A stretch of 64,000 bases of DNA from Azospirillum picis (GCF_017876115.1 NZ_JAGINO010000024.1:1-64000); one strand, 5' to 3'. Counted from the first letter of the stretch, positions 1 through 8,380 are shown. Notes: generated from the letters alone by a model not told the origin. Made by a program: numbers and translations.

Positions 1-1
1 C

Positions 2-163
2 AACGGCGGCGCCATCGCGCTCGGCCACCCCATCGGCGCGTCGGGCGCCCGCATCCTGGTCAGCCTGCTGCACGAGATGCAGCGCCGTGGCGCCGGCAAG
101 GGCCTCGCCACCCTGTGCATCGGCGGCGGCATGGGCGTCGCCCTCTGCGTCGAGCGCGCTTGA
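2..163 (+). CDS. Acetyl-CoA acetyltransferase (thiolase), C-terminal end only
   Basis: Only the last 53 residues are in the window; the gene begins upstream. The reading frame opens with the thiolase signature NGGAIALGHPIGASG, whose His activates the catalytic cysteine, and ends with CIGGGMG, which carries the second active-site Cys. Thiolases of this type condense two acetyl-CoA to acetoacetyl-CoA for polyhydroxybutyrate synthesis, or run in reverse in fatty acid and ketone breakdown. The fragment cannot distinguish phaA from atoB or fadA paralogues. The stop is TGA at 161-163. Confidence 0.93.
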   Translation, partial: NGGAIALGHPIGASGARILVSLLHEMQRRGAGKGLATLCIGGGMGVALCVERA

Positions 164-186
164 CCGGAAACCCTGCGGTCCGCGCG

Positions 187-212
187 CTGCCGCCGGTTAT
201 GGCCGCCGGTTA
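187..212. repeat. Perfect 13-base tandem duplication
   Basis: The 13-mer GCCGCCGGTTATG occurs twice head to tail (187-199 and 200-212), in the space between the thiolase stop and the next small gene. It is one of several short tandem duplications of 11-15 bases in this window. No function is evident. Confidence 0.8.
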
Positions 213-261
213 TGGCAGGGAGCGGGCCGCGACCATTTGTGCACTATCGGAGAATTGCAAC

Positions 262-477
262 ATGTCCCAGGTTATCGACGTCTCCATCACCCTCCGCATC
301 GCCGTTGCCGACGCCGCGGACGCCCAGACCGCGGCCCTGCGGGCGGCGGAGCATTTCAGCCACGTCAGCCATGCCGAGATCGCCGCCTTCAACGAAGTGA
401 GCCGGGTCCATTCTCCGGATCAGGGAATTGTCGAGGCGGTCACCAGCATCGTGTCTGGCGTGGCCAGCGCTTCGTAA
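262..477 (+). CDS. Small uncharacterised protein, 71 aa
   Basis: A short reading frame starting ATG at 262 with GGAG at 249-252 as a reasonable ribosome binding site, ending TAA at 475-477. The product (begins MSQVIDVSITLRIAVADAAD) is Ala-rich with no cysteine, signal peptide or membrane segment. Its N-terminal half alternates like a beta strand followed by an amphipathic helix rich in Ala and His (AEHFSHVSHAE). A longer frame opens upstream at 115, but that overlaps the thiolase and has no ribosome site. No family was recognised. It lies between thiolase and chemoreceptor genes, and coding status rests on the ribosome site and codon pattern only. Confidence 0.5.
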   Translation: MSQVIDVSITLRIAVADAADAQTAALRAAEHFSHVSHAEIAAFNEVSRVHSPDQGIVEAVTSIVSGVASAS

Positions 478-537
478 CGTCCGGCCGGTCCCGCAAGAGG
501 GTCGGGAAGAGGGCCGGGAACAGGAAAGTCGGAAATC

Positions 538-2229
538 ATGCGCTTGTCGGAACTGCCGCTGCGGTGGCGGATCGGATTCCTCGCCTCGCTGTCGATCATC
601 GCCGCCGGTCTGGTGGCGGCGGTCGGCGGCCATTTCGTCAATCGTGCGCTTGTCGAGCAGCGGATGAACAGCGTCCGCTTCATCGCCGAGAGCGCGGAAG
701 GCATCGCCGCGCGCTTTTACAAGCTGGCACAGGACGGCGCGATGAGCGAGGAGGACGCGAAGGACCGCGCGAAGACCGCGATCGGCGCCATGCGCTACGC
801 CGACGGCGAGTATCTCTGGATCTGGACGTCGCAGATCATCAGCGTCATGCACGCCAACCCCGCCTTGATCGGCAAGAGCGGCGCGGAGATCCGCGACCGC
901 AACGGCGTCTACGTCATCCGCGAGGCCGTGCGCGGCGCCCTGGCGCCGGTGCCGGAATTCGTCACCTACGAATGGCCGCGGCCCAACGATCCCAAAGGGC
1001 CGACCTACGAGAAGCTGGCCTACTCCGTCCATTTCAAGCCGTGGGACTGGGTCATCGGCACCGGCGTCTACACCGACGACCTGCGGTCGGCCTTCGCCGG
1101 CATGATGACCGTCTTCGGCTTGGTGGTCGCCGGGCTGTCGACCCTGGCACTGCTGCTCGGCTGGGCGGTCGCCCGCAGCGTGACGCGCCCGCTGTCGCGC
1201 GTGCATGGCGTGATGCTGCGGCTGGCCGCCCAGGACATGGATGCCGAGGTTTCGGATTCTTCGCGGCGCGACGAGATCGGCGGCATGGCCCGCACCCTGG
1301 AGGTGTTCAAGGCCAACATCCTGCGCACCCACCAGATGGAGCGCGAACGGAATGACGCGGCGGCGCAGGCGGCGGCCGACAAGCGTGCCGCGATGCTGGA
1401 CCTGGCAGCCCGCTTCGAGGCCACCGTCTGCCGCATCGTGGATCAGGTCAGCGAGTCCGCCACCGGCTTCCAGGCGACCGCCGCGCAGGTGTCGGGTGCC
1501 GTCGACCGGGTGGAGCGCGAATGCACCGTCGTCGCCGCCGCCTCGGAACAGGCCTCGGTCAACGTGCAGACGGTCGCCGCGGCCGCCGAAGAGATGTCGA
1601 CGGCGATCAGCGACCTGTCCTCGCGCGTGGCGCAGGCGGCCCAGCGGTCGAAATCGACCGCCCAGGGTGCCGAGCAGGTGCGCGCGCACATCGACGCGCT
1701 CTCCGCGGCGATCGACCAGGTTGACCAGATCGTGGCGTCGATCAACGCCGTCGCCTCGCAGACCAACCTGTTGGCGCTGAACGCCACCATCGAGGCGGCG
1801 CGTGCCGGCGACGCCGGCAAGGGCTTCGCCGTGGTGGCGAGCGAGGTGAAGAACCTGGCGAGCCAGACCCATGCGATGACCGAGCAGATCGGCCTGCAGA
1901 TCGGCACGGTGAAGGCGGCGTCCGACCGCACGGTGGAGGCGATGCGCGGCATCATCGGGCAGGTCGACCACATCGACCGCTCGACCGCCGAGATGGCCTC
2001 GTCGGTCGAGCAGCAGAGTGCCGCCACCGCCGAGATCAGCCGCAACGCCCAGCAGGCGGCGATCGGCACCACCGAGGTTTCCCGCAACGTCCTGGACATC
2101 CAGCGCGCCGAGCGTGAAACCGGCGACGCCACCCAGGAGGTCATGAGGTCGGCCGCGACGCTCGCGGACCGGGCGTCCCTGCTGAAACGCGAGGTCGCCG
2201 CCTTCATCGAGGAGATCCGCGCCGCCTGA
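538..2229 (+). CDS. Methyl-accepting chemotaxis protein with periplasmic Cache domain, HAMP and signalling domain
   Basis: A 563-residue transmembrane chemoreceptor. The first membrane helix is near residues 10-32. A periplasmic single-Cache (sCache_2-like) sensor follows to about residue 180, containing GEYLWIW and the late PWDWVIGTGVY motif typical of that fold. A second helix lies near 183-212 and a HAMP linker to about 265. The cytoplasmic part carries the MCP hairpin tip QTNLLALNATIEAARAG near residues 404-420, followed by GKGFAVVASEVKNLA, which contacts CheA and CheW. There is no C-terminal CheR/CheB pentapeptide. The start ATG has AGGAAA just upstream. sCache_2 receptors often sense small carboxylates, but the ligand here is unknown. 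No che genes are adjacent. Confidence 0.95.
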   Translation: MRLSELPLRWRIGFLASLSIIAAGLVAAVGGHFVNRALVEQRMNSVRFIAESAEGIAARFYKLAQDGAMSEEDAKDRAKTAIGAMRYADGEYLWIWTSQIISVMHANPALIGKSGAEIRDRNGVYVIREAVRGALAPVPEFVTYEWPRPNDPKGPTYEKLAYSVHFKPWDWVIGTGVYTDDLRSAFAGMMTVFGLVVAGLSTLALLLGWAVARSVTRPLSRVHGVMLRLAAQDMDAEVSDSSRRDEIGGMARTLEVFKANILRTHQMERERNDAAAQAAADKRAAMLDLAARFEATVCRIVDQVSESATGFQATAAQVSGAVDRVERECTVVAAASEQASVNVQTVAAAAEEMSTAISDLSSRVAQAAQRSKSTAQGAEQVRAHIDALSAAIDQVDQIVASINAVASQTNLLALNATIEAARAGDAGKGFAVVASEVKNLASQTHAMTEQIGLQIGTVKAASDRTVEAMRGIIGQVDHIDRSTAEMASSVEQQSAATAEISRNAQQAAIGTTEVSRNVLDIQRAERETGDATQEVMRSAATLADRASLLKREVAAFIEEIRAA

Positions 2230-2240
2230 CCACCCGCCCA

Positions 2241-2269
2241 TTGCCGCCGGGCTGACCACCTGGCGGCAA
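2241..2269 (+). terminator. Hairpin after the chemoreceptor gene, possible terminator
   Basis: Arms TTGCCGCC (2241-2248) and GGCGGCAA (2262-2269) pair perfectly around a 13-base loop, starting 11 bases after the TGA of the chemoreceptor gene. No clear T-run follows, so factor-independent termination is uncertain. Confidence 0.4.
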
Positions 2270-2392
2270 TCCGGCGGGTTCGGGGCCGTCCCATATCTCT
2301 ATTGAACAGATATGAAATTCCGTCTATCAAACCCGCATGGTTGGTGGAAAATCCGCTGACCACCTTCATTCACCATGGCGGGAGCGGCGGGA

Positions 2393-3403
2393 ATGCGGCA
2401 GGCGCAAGCGGAGCGGTTCGTCGTCGGCATCACCGACCACATGATCCCGCCGCCCGACCTGGAGGCCGCGGTCCTCGACGGCATCGCCGAGGTCGATTTC
2501 CTCGACTGCCGGCGGGAGGAGGATCTCGATCCGGAGCGGCTGGCCCGCCTGGATGCGCTCCTGGTCTGGAGCACCCGCATCGGCCCGGCCACCGTGGAGC
2601 GGCTGAAGCGCTGCCGCATCGTCGTCCGCTTCGGCGTCGGCTACGACCGCGTCGACGTCGCGGCCCTGGAGGCGGCCGGCATCCCGTTCTGCAACAACCC
2701 CGACTACGGGACCGAGGAGGTGGCCGACCATGCCGTCGCCCTCATCCTGTCGCTGCAGCGGCGGCTGTGGGAGCATGACGCCCGTGCCCGCTCCTACGGC
2801 GCCACCTGGCAGGCCAACACCTTGACGCCGCTCCGCCGGTCGACCGCCGCCACCGTGGGGGTGGTGGGCGTCGGACGCATCGGCACCGCCGTGGTGAACC
2901 GCCTGAAGGGCTTCGGCCACCGCATCCTCGGCTACGACCCGCAGCAGCCGGCCGGGCACGAGAAGGCGGTCGGCTACCGCCGCGTCCGCCGTCTGGCGGA
3001 CCTGCTGGCGGACTCGGACATCGTCACCTTCCACTGCCCGTTGAACGCCGAGACGCGCGGCCTGCTGGACGACCGGATGCTTGCGGCGATGAAGCCGGGC
3101 GCCATCCTGGTCAACACTGCGCGCGGCGAGCTGTTCGCCGGGCTCGATCCGCTGGAACGGGCGCTGCGCAGCGGCCATCTGGCGGCGGTCGGCACCGACG
3201 TCCTGCCGGTGGAGCCGCCGGCCCCTCACCCCCTGCTCGACGCCTGGCGGTCGCGGGAGGCATGGCTGGCCGGCCGGTTGGTGGTGACGCCGCACAACGC
3301 CTTCCATTCCGACGAGGCGGCGATCGAGATGCGCCGCAACGCCGCCGAGACGGTGCGCCTGTTCCTGGAGGACGGCACGCTGCGCAACCGCATCCGCGAC
3401 TAG
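2393..3403 (+). CDS. D-2-hydroxyacid dehydrogenase, CtBP-like
   Basis: A 336-residue NAD-dependent dehydrogenase of the D-isomer-specific 2-hydroxyacid family. The Rossmann motif GVVGVGRIG lies near residues 155-165. The active site set is visible: Arg in NTARGELF, Glu in the DVLPVEPP region and His in VVTPHNAFH. The early CNNPDYGTEEVADHA segment and the overall pattern resemble C-terminal-binding-protein-like enzymes. ATG 2393 is preferred because GGGAG lies 10 bases upstream; an in-frame ATG at 2375 lacks a ribosome site. The substrate is probably a 2-keto or 2-hydroxy acid but cannot be read from sequence. It stands alone, followed 8 bases after the stop by a palindromic repeat. Confidence 0.85.
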   Translation: MRQAQAERFVVGITDHMIPPPDLEAAVLDGIAEVDFLDCRREEDLDPERLARLDALLVWSTRIGPATVERLKRCRIVVRFGVGYDRVDVAALEAAGIPFCNNPDYGTEEVADHAVALILSLQRRLWEHDARARSYGATWQANTLTPLRRSTAATVGVVGVGRIGTAVVNRLKGFGHRILGYDPQQPAGHEKAVGYRRVRRLADLLADSDIVTFHCPLNAETRGLLDDRMLAAMKPGAILVNTARGELFAGLDPLERALRSGHLAAVGTDVLPVEPPAPHPLLDAWRSREAWLAGRLVVTPHNAFHSDEAAIEMRRNAAETVRLFLEDGTLRNRIRD

Positions 3404-3411
3404 GGTCCTCC

Positions 3412-3457
3412 GTGTGAGTCACATCTCAAGCGGTATAGCTTGAGACGTGCCTCACAC
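3412..3457. repeat. REP-like palindromic element, copy 1
   Basis: A 46-base imperfect palindrome with 20-base arms (3412-3431 and 3438-3457, 18 of 20 paired) around a 6-base loop, core TCAAGCGGTATAGCTTGA. It begins 8 bases after a TAG stop. A related copy with nearly the same core lies at 13608-13650, also right after a stop codon and in the same orientation relative to its gene. It could act as a transcript end stabiliser or bidirectional terminator; no T-tract is present. Confidence 0.75.
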
Positions 3458-3500
3458 TCCTGCGCTGCCCGTCGCCGCCCCGCTGTGCCATGTGACCGGC

Positions 3501-4523
3501 TCAGTCCGGCAGCCTGACCACCAGCTTGCCGGTGTTGTGTCCTTCGAACAGCCCGGCGAAGGCGGTGGGGGCCCGATCCAACCCGTCCACGATCGTTTCG
3601 TGCGCACGGAGTTGGCCGGCATCGAGCCAGCCCCGCATCTGCCGCTCGAAATCCGGAAAGCTGTCGAGGTGATCGGCGTTCAAGAAGCCCTGGAGGCGGA
3701 TGCGTTTGACGATCAGGGACATGAGCAAGGCGTGGATGCTGCCTGCGCCCTCCGTGACGCCGTTATAGCCCGACACCAGCCCGCAAACGGGCACGCGCGC
3801 GTCATTGTTGAGAAGCGGCCAGACGGCCTCGCGGATGGCACCGCCGACATTCTCGAAGTAGATATCGACGCCATCGGGCGCGGCTGTGCGCAGCCGGCCG
3901 GCAAGGTCGGGCGCGCGATAGTCCAGGCAGTCGTCGAAGCCAAACTCCTCCACAACCTGACGGCATTTGCCGGCGCCGCCCGCGATGCCGACGACGCGGC
4001 AACCCAGGAGACGGCCAACCTGGCCGGCCACGGAGCCGACGGCGCCCCCCGCCGCCGACACCACCAGCGTTTCACCGGCCTGCGGCCGCCCGATCGCCGT
4101 CAGCCCCCACCATGCCGTGAAGCCGGTCATGCCCAGGACGCCCAGGGCCTGTGACGGCTGCGCCATGTCGTGGGGAAGGCGGCGCAGCCCGGCCCCGTCC
4201 GATATCGCAAAGGTCTGCCAGCCCCCGTCGGGCGTGACCACCAAGTCACCTTCGGCGAAGCCGTCGGCGAGCGACCGGACCACCCGCGCCACCGTCCCGC
4301 CGCCCGGCGGCGCGTCCAGCGCATAGGGCGGGGCGTAGGAGTCGCGGCTGTCGTTCATCCGGCCGCGCATGTAGGGATCGAGCGACAGGTAGAGGTTGCG
4401 CAGCAGCAGCTCGCCCTCGCCGGGCACCGGCAAAGGGTGGTCCACGATGCGGAAGTCGTCGGGCACCGGCGCGCCTTGCGGCCTCCTGACAAGGTGTACC
4501 TGTCGGTTGAGGGTTTCGGTCAT
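3501..4523 (-). CDS. NADP-dependent medium-chain oxidoreductase (CurA/leukotriene B4 dehydrogenase type)
   Basis: A 340-residue zinc-independent medium-chain dehydrogenase/reductase. The N-terminal half has the SLDPYMRGRM motif that marks the leukotriene B4 12-hydroxydehydrogenase/curcumin reductase group. The NADP-binding motif AAGGAVGSVAGQ follows near residues 155-170. These enzymes reduce the C=C bond of alpha,beta-unsaturated ketones and aldehydes with NADPH. AAGGAGG lies just upstream of the ATG. It is the last gene of a leftward set (SDR, secreted hydrolase, this gene; gaps 24 and 59 bases) that probably shares the HxlR-controlled promoter, as expected for a response to electrophiles or quinones. 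Confidence 0.88.
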   Translation of the reverse strand: MTETLNRQVHLVRRPQGAPVPDDFRIVDHPLPVPGEGELLLRNLYLSLDPYMRGRMNDSRDSYAPPYALDAPPGGGTVARVVRSLADGFAEGDLVVTPDGGWQTFAISDGAGLRRLPHDMAQPSQALGVLGMTGFTAWWGLTAIGRPQAGETLVVSAAGGAVGSVAGQVGRLLGCRVVGIAGGAGKCRQVVEEFGFDDCLDYRAPDLAGRLRTAAPDGVDIYFENVGGAIREAVWPLLNNDARVPVCGLVSGYNGVTEGAGSIHALLMSLIVKRIRLQGFLNADHLDSFPDFERQMRGWLDAGQLRAHETIVDGLDRAPTAFAGLFEGHNTGKLVVRLPD

Positions 4524-4582
4524 GGATGGCCTCCTTGCGGGTGGGACGATGCGCCGGCTCCGAGGAGCCGGCGCGCTGGCGA

Positions 4583-5806
4583 TCAGCGGGCGAACTGTTG
4601 GCGCAGGAAGTCCAGCACGTCGGCGTCGGCCCGGCGGATGACGCTGAAGTGGTCCGCGCCGTCGTAGACCTTGTAGGTAAGCGGCGCACCGCCGGCCTTC
4701 AGCTTGTCGGCGAACTGCGTCTGAAGCGTTTCAAGTACGAACGGGTCGGCCTTGCCTTGGACGATCAGGGCGGGCTGGCGCAACGTGTAGCCCGGCGTCA
4801 CCGCAGGATCGTTGGCGGCCAGGAAGGCGTGCATCTGCGGCTGGCTGGCCCAATCGGCCTTCAACCCCTCGAAGGCCTTGCCCTTCGTCTTGACCGCCGC
4901 GTCAATCGTGCCGATTGCCGCAACCGAGCAGAGCGACCGGAAGCGCGGCAGGGTCGCGGCAAGATCCGATCCCATGATCGCCGCCTCATCGAAGGATGGC
5001 TGCGTGACCGTCAGGCCGGTCGCCATCAGCGCGCCTTGGAACTGCTGCATCATCAGGCCCTGATGCGCCGCCGCTTCGTTCGGCGCAGCCTTGCCATCCG
5101 CTCCGAAGCGCGCGGCGTGGGCCTCGATCGCGACGTAGGGCGCCGACGCGACCGTGCCGGCGAAGGCAAGACCGGTCGCTTCCCCCGCCAGTGCCTCGAC
5201 GCCGAGAACGCCGTGGCCGCCATCCGAATGGCCGACGGCCGCCCAGCGGTCCGACAGGCGCGGTTCCGCCGCGCGCGCCGCCATGACGCCTGCGATCAGC
5301 GAGCGGGCTAGGCTCGACAGGCTGTAATAGGGGTACGGGGTGGTCGCGTCGGGGCCAAGCCCTTCGAGGTCGGGCGCGACCACGGCATAGCCCGCGCCGA
5401 TGAACCGGCCGATCTGCCAGGAATAATCGCTCTTGAACCCGTCGCGGGTCAGGCCGCCGTCCAGTTCGGGGGTCTGGCTCGGCGCGCACGTCTTCTGTCC
5501 CGGGGTGGTGGTGCCGTGCTCCCAGGCGACGATCGGCCAGCCACCCGCCGGGGGCTCGCCCTTCGGCGTCAGCAGCAGCGTGGTGGCCGGCACCGGCCGT
5601 CCACCGACCCCGGGCATGGTGTGGTGCAGGAGTCGGATATCGGCGTCGACGCCAGGGACCGCCGGCTGCGCCGTCACCGACCGCAGCGCGATCGGCGACG
5701 GGCCGGCGTCGGCCGCCGCAACCGGCGACAGGCCGGTGGCGCCGAGCGCGACGGCGAGGAAGGCGGCGGCCAGGGGCCGAACCGCCTGCAACAGGGAACG
5801 GGTCAT
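4583..5806 (-). CDS. Exported alpha/beta hydrolase, secretory lipase-like
   Basis: A 407-residue protein with a Sec-type signal peptide (hydrophobic core LAAAFLAVALGATGL, likely cleavage after VAAADA near residue 33). The alpha/beta hydrolase fold shows the nucleophile elbow GHSDGG, an acid in GKADPF and a late histidine in GADHFSV, a complete Ser-Asp-His triad. The HGTTTPG and PDLEGLG segments resemble the secretory lipase (LIP) family. It probably acts on esters in the periplasm or outside the cell. The start has AGGAAA upstream. It is the middle gene of the SDR-hydrolase-reductase set. Confidence 0.82.
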   Translation of the reverse strand: MTRSLLQAVRPLAAAFLAVALGATGLSPVAAADAGPSPIALRSVTAQPAVPGVDADIRLLHHTMPGVGGRPVPATTLLLTPKGEPPAGGWPIVAWEHGTTTPGQKTCAPSQTPELDGGLTRDGFKSDYSWQIGRFIGAGYAVVAPDLEGLGPDATTPYPYYSLSSLARSLIAGVMAARAAEPRLSDRWAAVGHSDGGHGVLGVEALAGEATGLAFAGTVASAPYVAIEAHAARFGADGKAAPNEAAAHQGLMMQQFQGALMATGLTVTQPSFDEAAIMGSDLAATLPRFRSLCSVAAIGTIDAAVKTKGKAFEGLKADWASQPQMHAFLAANDPAVTPGYTLRQPALIVQGKADPFVLETLQTQFADKLKAGGAPLTYKVYDGADHFSVIRRADADVLDFLRQQFAR

Positions 5807-5830
5807 GGTGCGTTTTCCTGTTGGCCGGGA

Positions 5831-6556
5831 TCAGACCTGCGCCATGCCGCCATCGACCGGCAGCTCGGCCCCGGTGATGAAGCTCGCTTCCTCGCTGGCG
5901 AGGAACAGCGCGGCGGCGGCCACCTCGTCGGTCCGGCCCATGCGGCCGAGCGGGATCAGCGTCGTCAGCGTCCCGCGCACCTCGTCGGACGCCGCCGCCA
6001 TCATGGCGGTGTCGGTCGGTCCCGGCGCCACGACATTGACGCGGATGTTGCGGGGGGCAAGCTCGTTGGCCCAGGTGCGCGCCAACGAGCGCACCGCCGC
6101 CTTGGTCGCACCGTAGACGCCATAGCCCTTGGTGCCGATCCTGTCGGCGATCGAGCCCACCAGCACCACCGAGCCGCCGTCCGGCATGATCGCGGTCGCA
6201 GCCTTGGTGGCGAACAGGAGCGCGCGCACGTTGAGGCCGAACGTCCGGTCGAAATGATCCTCGCCGATCGCGTCGAGGGTCGCGACCTCGGCAAGCCCGG
6301 CACTGACGGCGAGCACGTCCACCCGTCCGGCCTCGCTGCGCACCGCCTCGAAGAAGGCGGCGAGCGCCGTCACGTCGGAAGCGTCGACGCGACGCGCGCG
6401 CAGCGTGCCGGCACCGTGGCCGGCGTCGCCCTCTTCGGCACGTCGGCTGGTCGCATAGACGGTGGCGCCCTCCGCTGCGAAGCGCTGCGCGATGGCGCCG
6501 CCGATGCCGCCATGGCCGCCGACGACGACCGCGATCTTCCCTGAAAGCCTGTCCAT
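5831..6556 (-). CDS. SDR family NAD(P)-dependent oxidoreductase
   Basis: A 241-residue classical short-chain dehydrogenase. The nucleotide-binding glycine motif appears as GGHGGIGG in place of the usual TGxxxGIG. The catalytic Ser is in VLVGSIADR and the Tyr/Lys pair is in YGVYGATKAAV. The C-terminal EASFITGAELPVDGG is characteristic of the family. GAGGA sits before the ATG. It is the first gene of the leftward set facing the HxlR regulator, and such SDR/HxlR pairs are commonly autoregulated units. The substrate is not determinable. Confidence 0.9.
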   Translation of the reverse strand: MDRLSGKIAVVVGGHGGIGGAIAQRFAAEGATVYATSRRAEEGDAGHGAGTLRARRVDASDVTALAAFFEAVRSEAGRVDVLAVSAGLAEVATLDAIGEDHFDRTFGLNVRALLFATKAATAIMPDGGSVVLVGSIADRIGTKGYGVYGATKAAVRSLARTWANELAPRNIRVNVVAPGPTDTAMMAAASDEVRGTLTTLIPLGRMGRTDEVAAAALFLASEEASFITGAELPVDGGMAQV

Positions 6557-6598
6557 ATGTCCTCACATCGCTGGTGATGACATACAGGTATCATTCCT

Positions 6599-6638
6599 AT
6601 ATCTAGGCACAAGAACGCACCTGATAGTGCCTAGATAT
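6599..6638. promoter_or_regulatory. Perfect 12-base inverted repeat, likely HxlR operator
   Basis: ATATCTAGGCAC (6599-6610) is matched exactly by its reverse complement GTGCCTAGATAT (6627-6638) with a 16-base spacer. It lies between the divergent SDR and HxlR genes and its right arm ends one base before the HxlR ribosome binding site GGAGG (6639-6643). Local base composition is AT-rich. HxlR-family proteins bind such dyads as dimers, so this is a strong candidate operator for both directions. Confidence 0.75.
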
Positions 6639-6652
6639 GGAGGCGTATACCC

Positions 6653-7099
6653 ATGCCCGCTAATTCCATGCCCGCCGATTGCATGCCCGCTGATGCCCTC
6701 GAACTGCCGCTCGACGTGGCTGTGACGCGGCCCATCCTCGAACAGATCGCCAACAAATGGTCGGTGCTGATCCTCAGCGTCCTGTGCACGCAGCCGGCGC
6801 GATTCAACGACCTGAAACGGCGCCTGGATGGCATCACCCACAAGGCGCTGTCGGATGCGCTGAAGCGGTTGGAGCGCAACGGCCTCATCAGCCGCAAAAT
6901 ACTCCCAACGCAGCCGGTCGGCGTCGAGTACACGATCACGGCTCTTGGCGCCTCGCTGCGCGAGCCCTTCTCCGCGCTCTACAACTGGTCACTCGCCAAC
7001 GGGGCGAAGCTGGCGGAGGCGCAACTTGCCTATGATGGATTGAGAAGGGACTGCGGGGTCAAGGAAGAGGGTTCATTGCCTGGACAGCGGGGAGCGTGA
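6653..7099 (+). CDS. HxlR family winged-helix regulator
   Basis: A 148-residue HxlR/DUF24 regulator. The motif IANKWSVLILSVL followed by RFNDLKRRLDGITHKALSDALKRLE is the family winged helix. An unusual N-terminus contains three tandem 15-base units, each beginning with ATG (6653, 6668, 6683), giving MPANS, MPADC and MPADA. GGAGG at 6639-6643 is best spaced for the first ATG, but the later two are possible starts. One cysteine (residue 10, in the repeat) and a second in VLCTQ could sense thiol-reactive agents, as in YodB/HypR members; this is inference. It is divergent from the SDR operon over a perfect palindrome. Confidence 0.9.
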   Translation: MPANSMPADCMPADALELPLDVAVTRPILEQIANKWSVLILSVLCTQPARFNDLKRRLDGITHKALSDALKRLERNGLISRKILPTQPVGVEYTITALGASLREPFSALYNWSLANGAKLAEAQLAYDGLRRDCGVKEEGSLPGQRGA

Positions 7100-7131
7100 T
7101 GGTCCCGGCCGGGAATGGGGTCGTGCGCCTG

Positions 7132-7159
7132 GCCGCATCACTGATGCCGCATCACTGAT
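7132..7159. repeat. Perfect 14-base tandem duplication
   Basis: GCCGCATCACTGAT occurs twice in direct succession (7132-7145, 7146-7159) in the space between the convergent HxlR and Ldh-family genes. No function is evident. Confidence 0.8.
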
Positions 7160-7189
7160 GGAGCGAAGCCAAGCGCGCCTTGGCTCCGC

Positions 7190-8380
7190 TCACCCCGCCA
7201 ACAGCGCCGGCACGTCCAGCCCGAGCCCGCCGCCGATCCGGTGCAGCGCCGCCACCGTGTCGGGGTCGAGCGCGATGCCGTCGCGCAGGGCCGCCTCGCG
7301 GTGGCGCAGTTCCGGCTCGCCCGGAACCCGCACGCCGGCTCCGCCCGGCACGGGCGGGGTTTCGGTCACATAGTCCAGCACGGCGTCGCTCAGCGCCTGC
7401 CATCCGGCTGCCGTACCGGACCCGTCCGCACCGGCGATCCCGCCCTCCGGCGCGGCGGCCCGCGCCGGGTCGATGACGAAGGCCAGGGCGTTGTTCACCA
7501 CCCGGCCCGGCCGCAGGTTGACGGGCAGGGCGGGCAGCCCGGCGGCGAGCGCGCCGGCCAGGATCTCGCAGGCCAGCGCCAGCCCGTAGCCCTTGTGGCC
7601 GGAGGTCTGGCCGCCGAAGGGCAGGATCGCCCCGGTCGGCTCGCTGAACATCACGCCCGGATCGCGGGTCGGCCGGCCGTCGGGGTCGAGCAACAGGCCA
7701 TCCTCCACCGGCTTGCCCATCGCGGCGGCGACCCGGCACTTGTTGGCGGCGACGGCGCTGGTGGCGAAATCCAGCAGGAAGGGCGCGCGCCCGCTTCCGC
7801 CGCCCGCCGCCCGCGGCATGCCCGGCCCCGATACGCCAGACCCCGATAAACCAGACCCGGGCACGGCGATGCAGATGGGGTTGGTGCCCAGCCGCGGGCG
7901 CCCGCCGCCGTGGGGGGCCGCCAGCGGCCGGCTGACCACATTGACGAAGAAGATGCCGATCAGCCCGGCGGCGATGCATTGCTCGCCATAGGCGCCGACC
8001 CGGCCGATGTGGTGGGCGTTGCGCAGCGACAGGATGCAGGCGCCGCCGGCCCTGGCCCGCGCGATCGCCATGTCCGTCGCCTCGCGCGCGATCACCTGGC
8101 CATAGCCGACGTCGCCGTCCACCGCCAGAAAGGGCGGGGCGTCGCGCAGGACGCGGGCATGGCGGTTGGGCTGGAGGTGGCCCAGCTCCAGGCTGCGGGC
8201 ATAGACCGCGATCTGGCAGACGCCGTGGCTGGCGTGGCCGCGCGCGTCGGCCTCCACCAGGTTGGCGGCGACGATCGCCGCCTCCTCCGCCGAACTGCCG
8301 CTGCGGCGGAGGATGGCGTCGAGCAGGGCGACCAGCCTGCCGTGCCGGAACAGGGGGCGGCTCCCGGGAAGGGGGCTCAT
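7190..8380 (-). CDS. Ldh/MDH2 family NAD(P)-dependent oxidoreductase (malate/sulfolactate/ureidoglycolate dehydrogenase type)
   Basis: A 396-residue member of the Ldh/MDH2 family, unrelated to classical lactate dehydrogenase. Family motifs include RGHASHGV near residues 46-53, NAHHIGRVGAYG, GTNPICIAVP and GGQTSGHKGYGLAL. Known members oxidise 2-hydroxy acids such as L-malate, (R)-sulfolactate and ureidoglycolate, or reduce cyclic imino acids. A Gly/Ser/Pro-rich insert around residues 175-197 (GSGLSGSGVSGPGM) arises from an imperfect 15-base duplication at 7826-7855. Its ATG overlaps the stop of the PLP-enzyme gene by ATGA, so it is the last gene of a five-gene coupled operon with a NitT/TauT-type importer. 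Confidence 0.85.
   Translation of the reverse strand: MSPLPGSRPLFRHGRLVALLDAILRRSGSSAEEAAIVAANLVEADARGHASHGVCQIAVYARSLELGHLQPNRHARVLRDAPPFLAVDGDVGYGQVIAREATDMAIARARAGGACILSLRNAHHIGRVGAYGEQCIAAGLIGIFFVNVVSRPLAAPHGGGRPRLGTNPICIAVPGSGLSGSGVSGPGMPRAAGGGSGRAPFLLDFATSAVAANKCRVAAAMGKPVEDGLLLDPDGRPTRDPGVMFSEPTGAILPFGGQTSGHKGYGLALACEILAGALAAGLPALPVNLRPGRVVNNALAFVIDPARAAAPEGGIAGADGSGTAAGWQALSDAVLDYVTETPPVPGGAGVRVPGEPELRHREAALRDGIALDPDTVAALHRIGGGLGLDVPALLAG

Noticed and set aside
244..2259. Long minus-strand open frame (671 codons) opposite the chemoreceptor
   Set aside because: It is antisense to a clear MCP gene, is extremely Gly/Arg/His-rich and shows no family motif; such frames are common in high-GC DNA.
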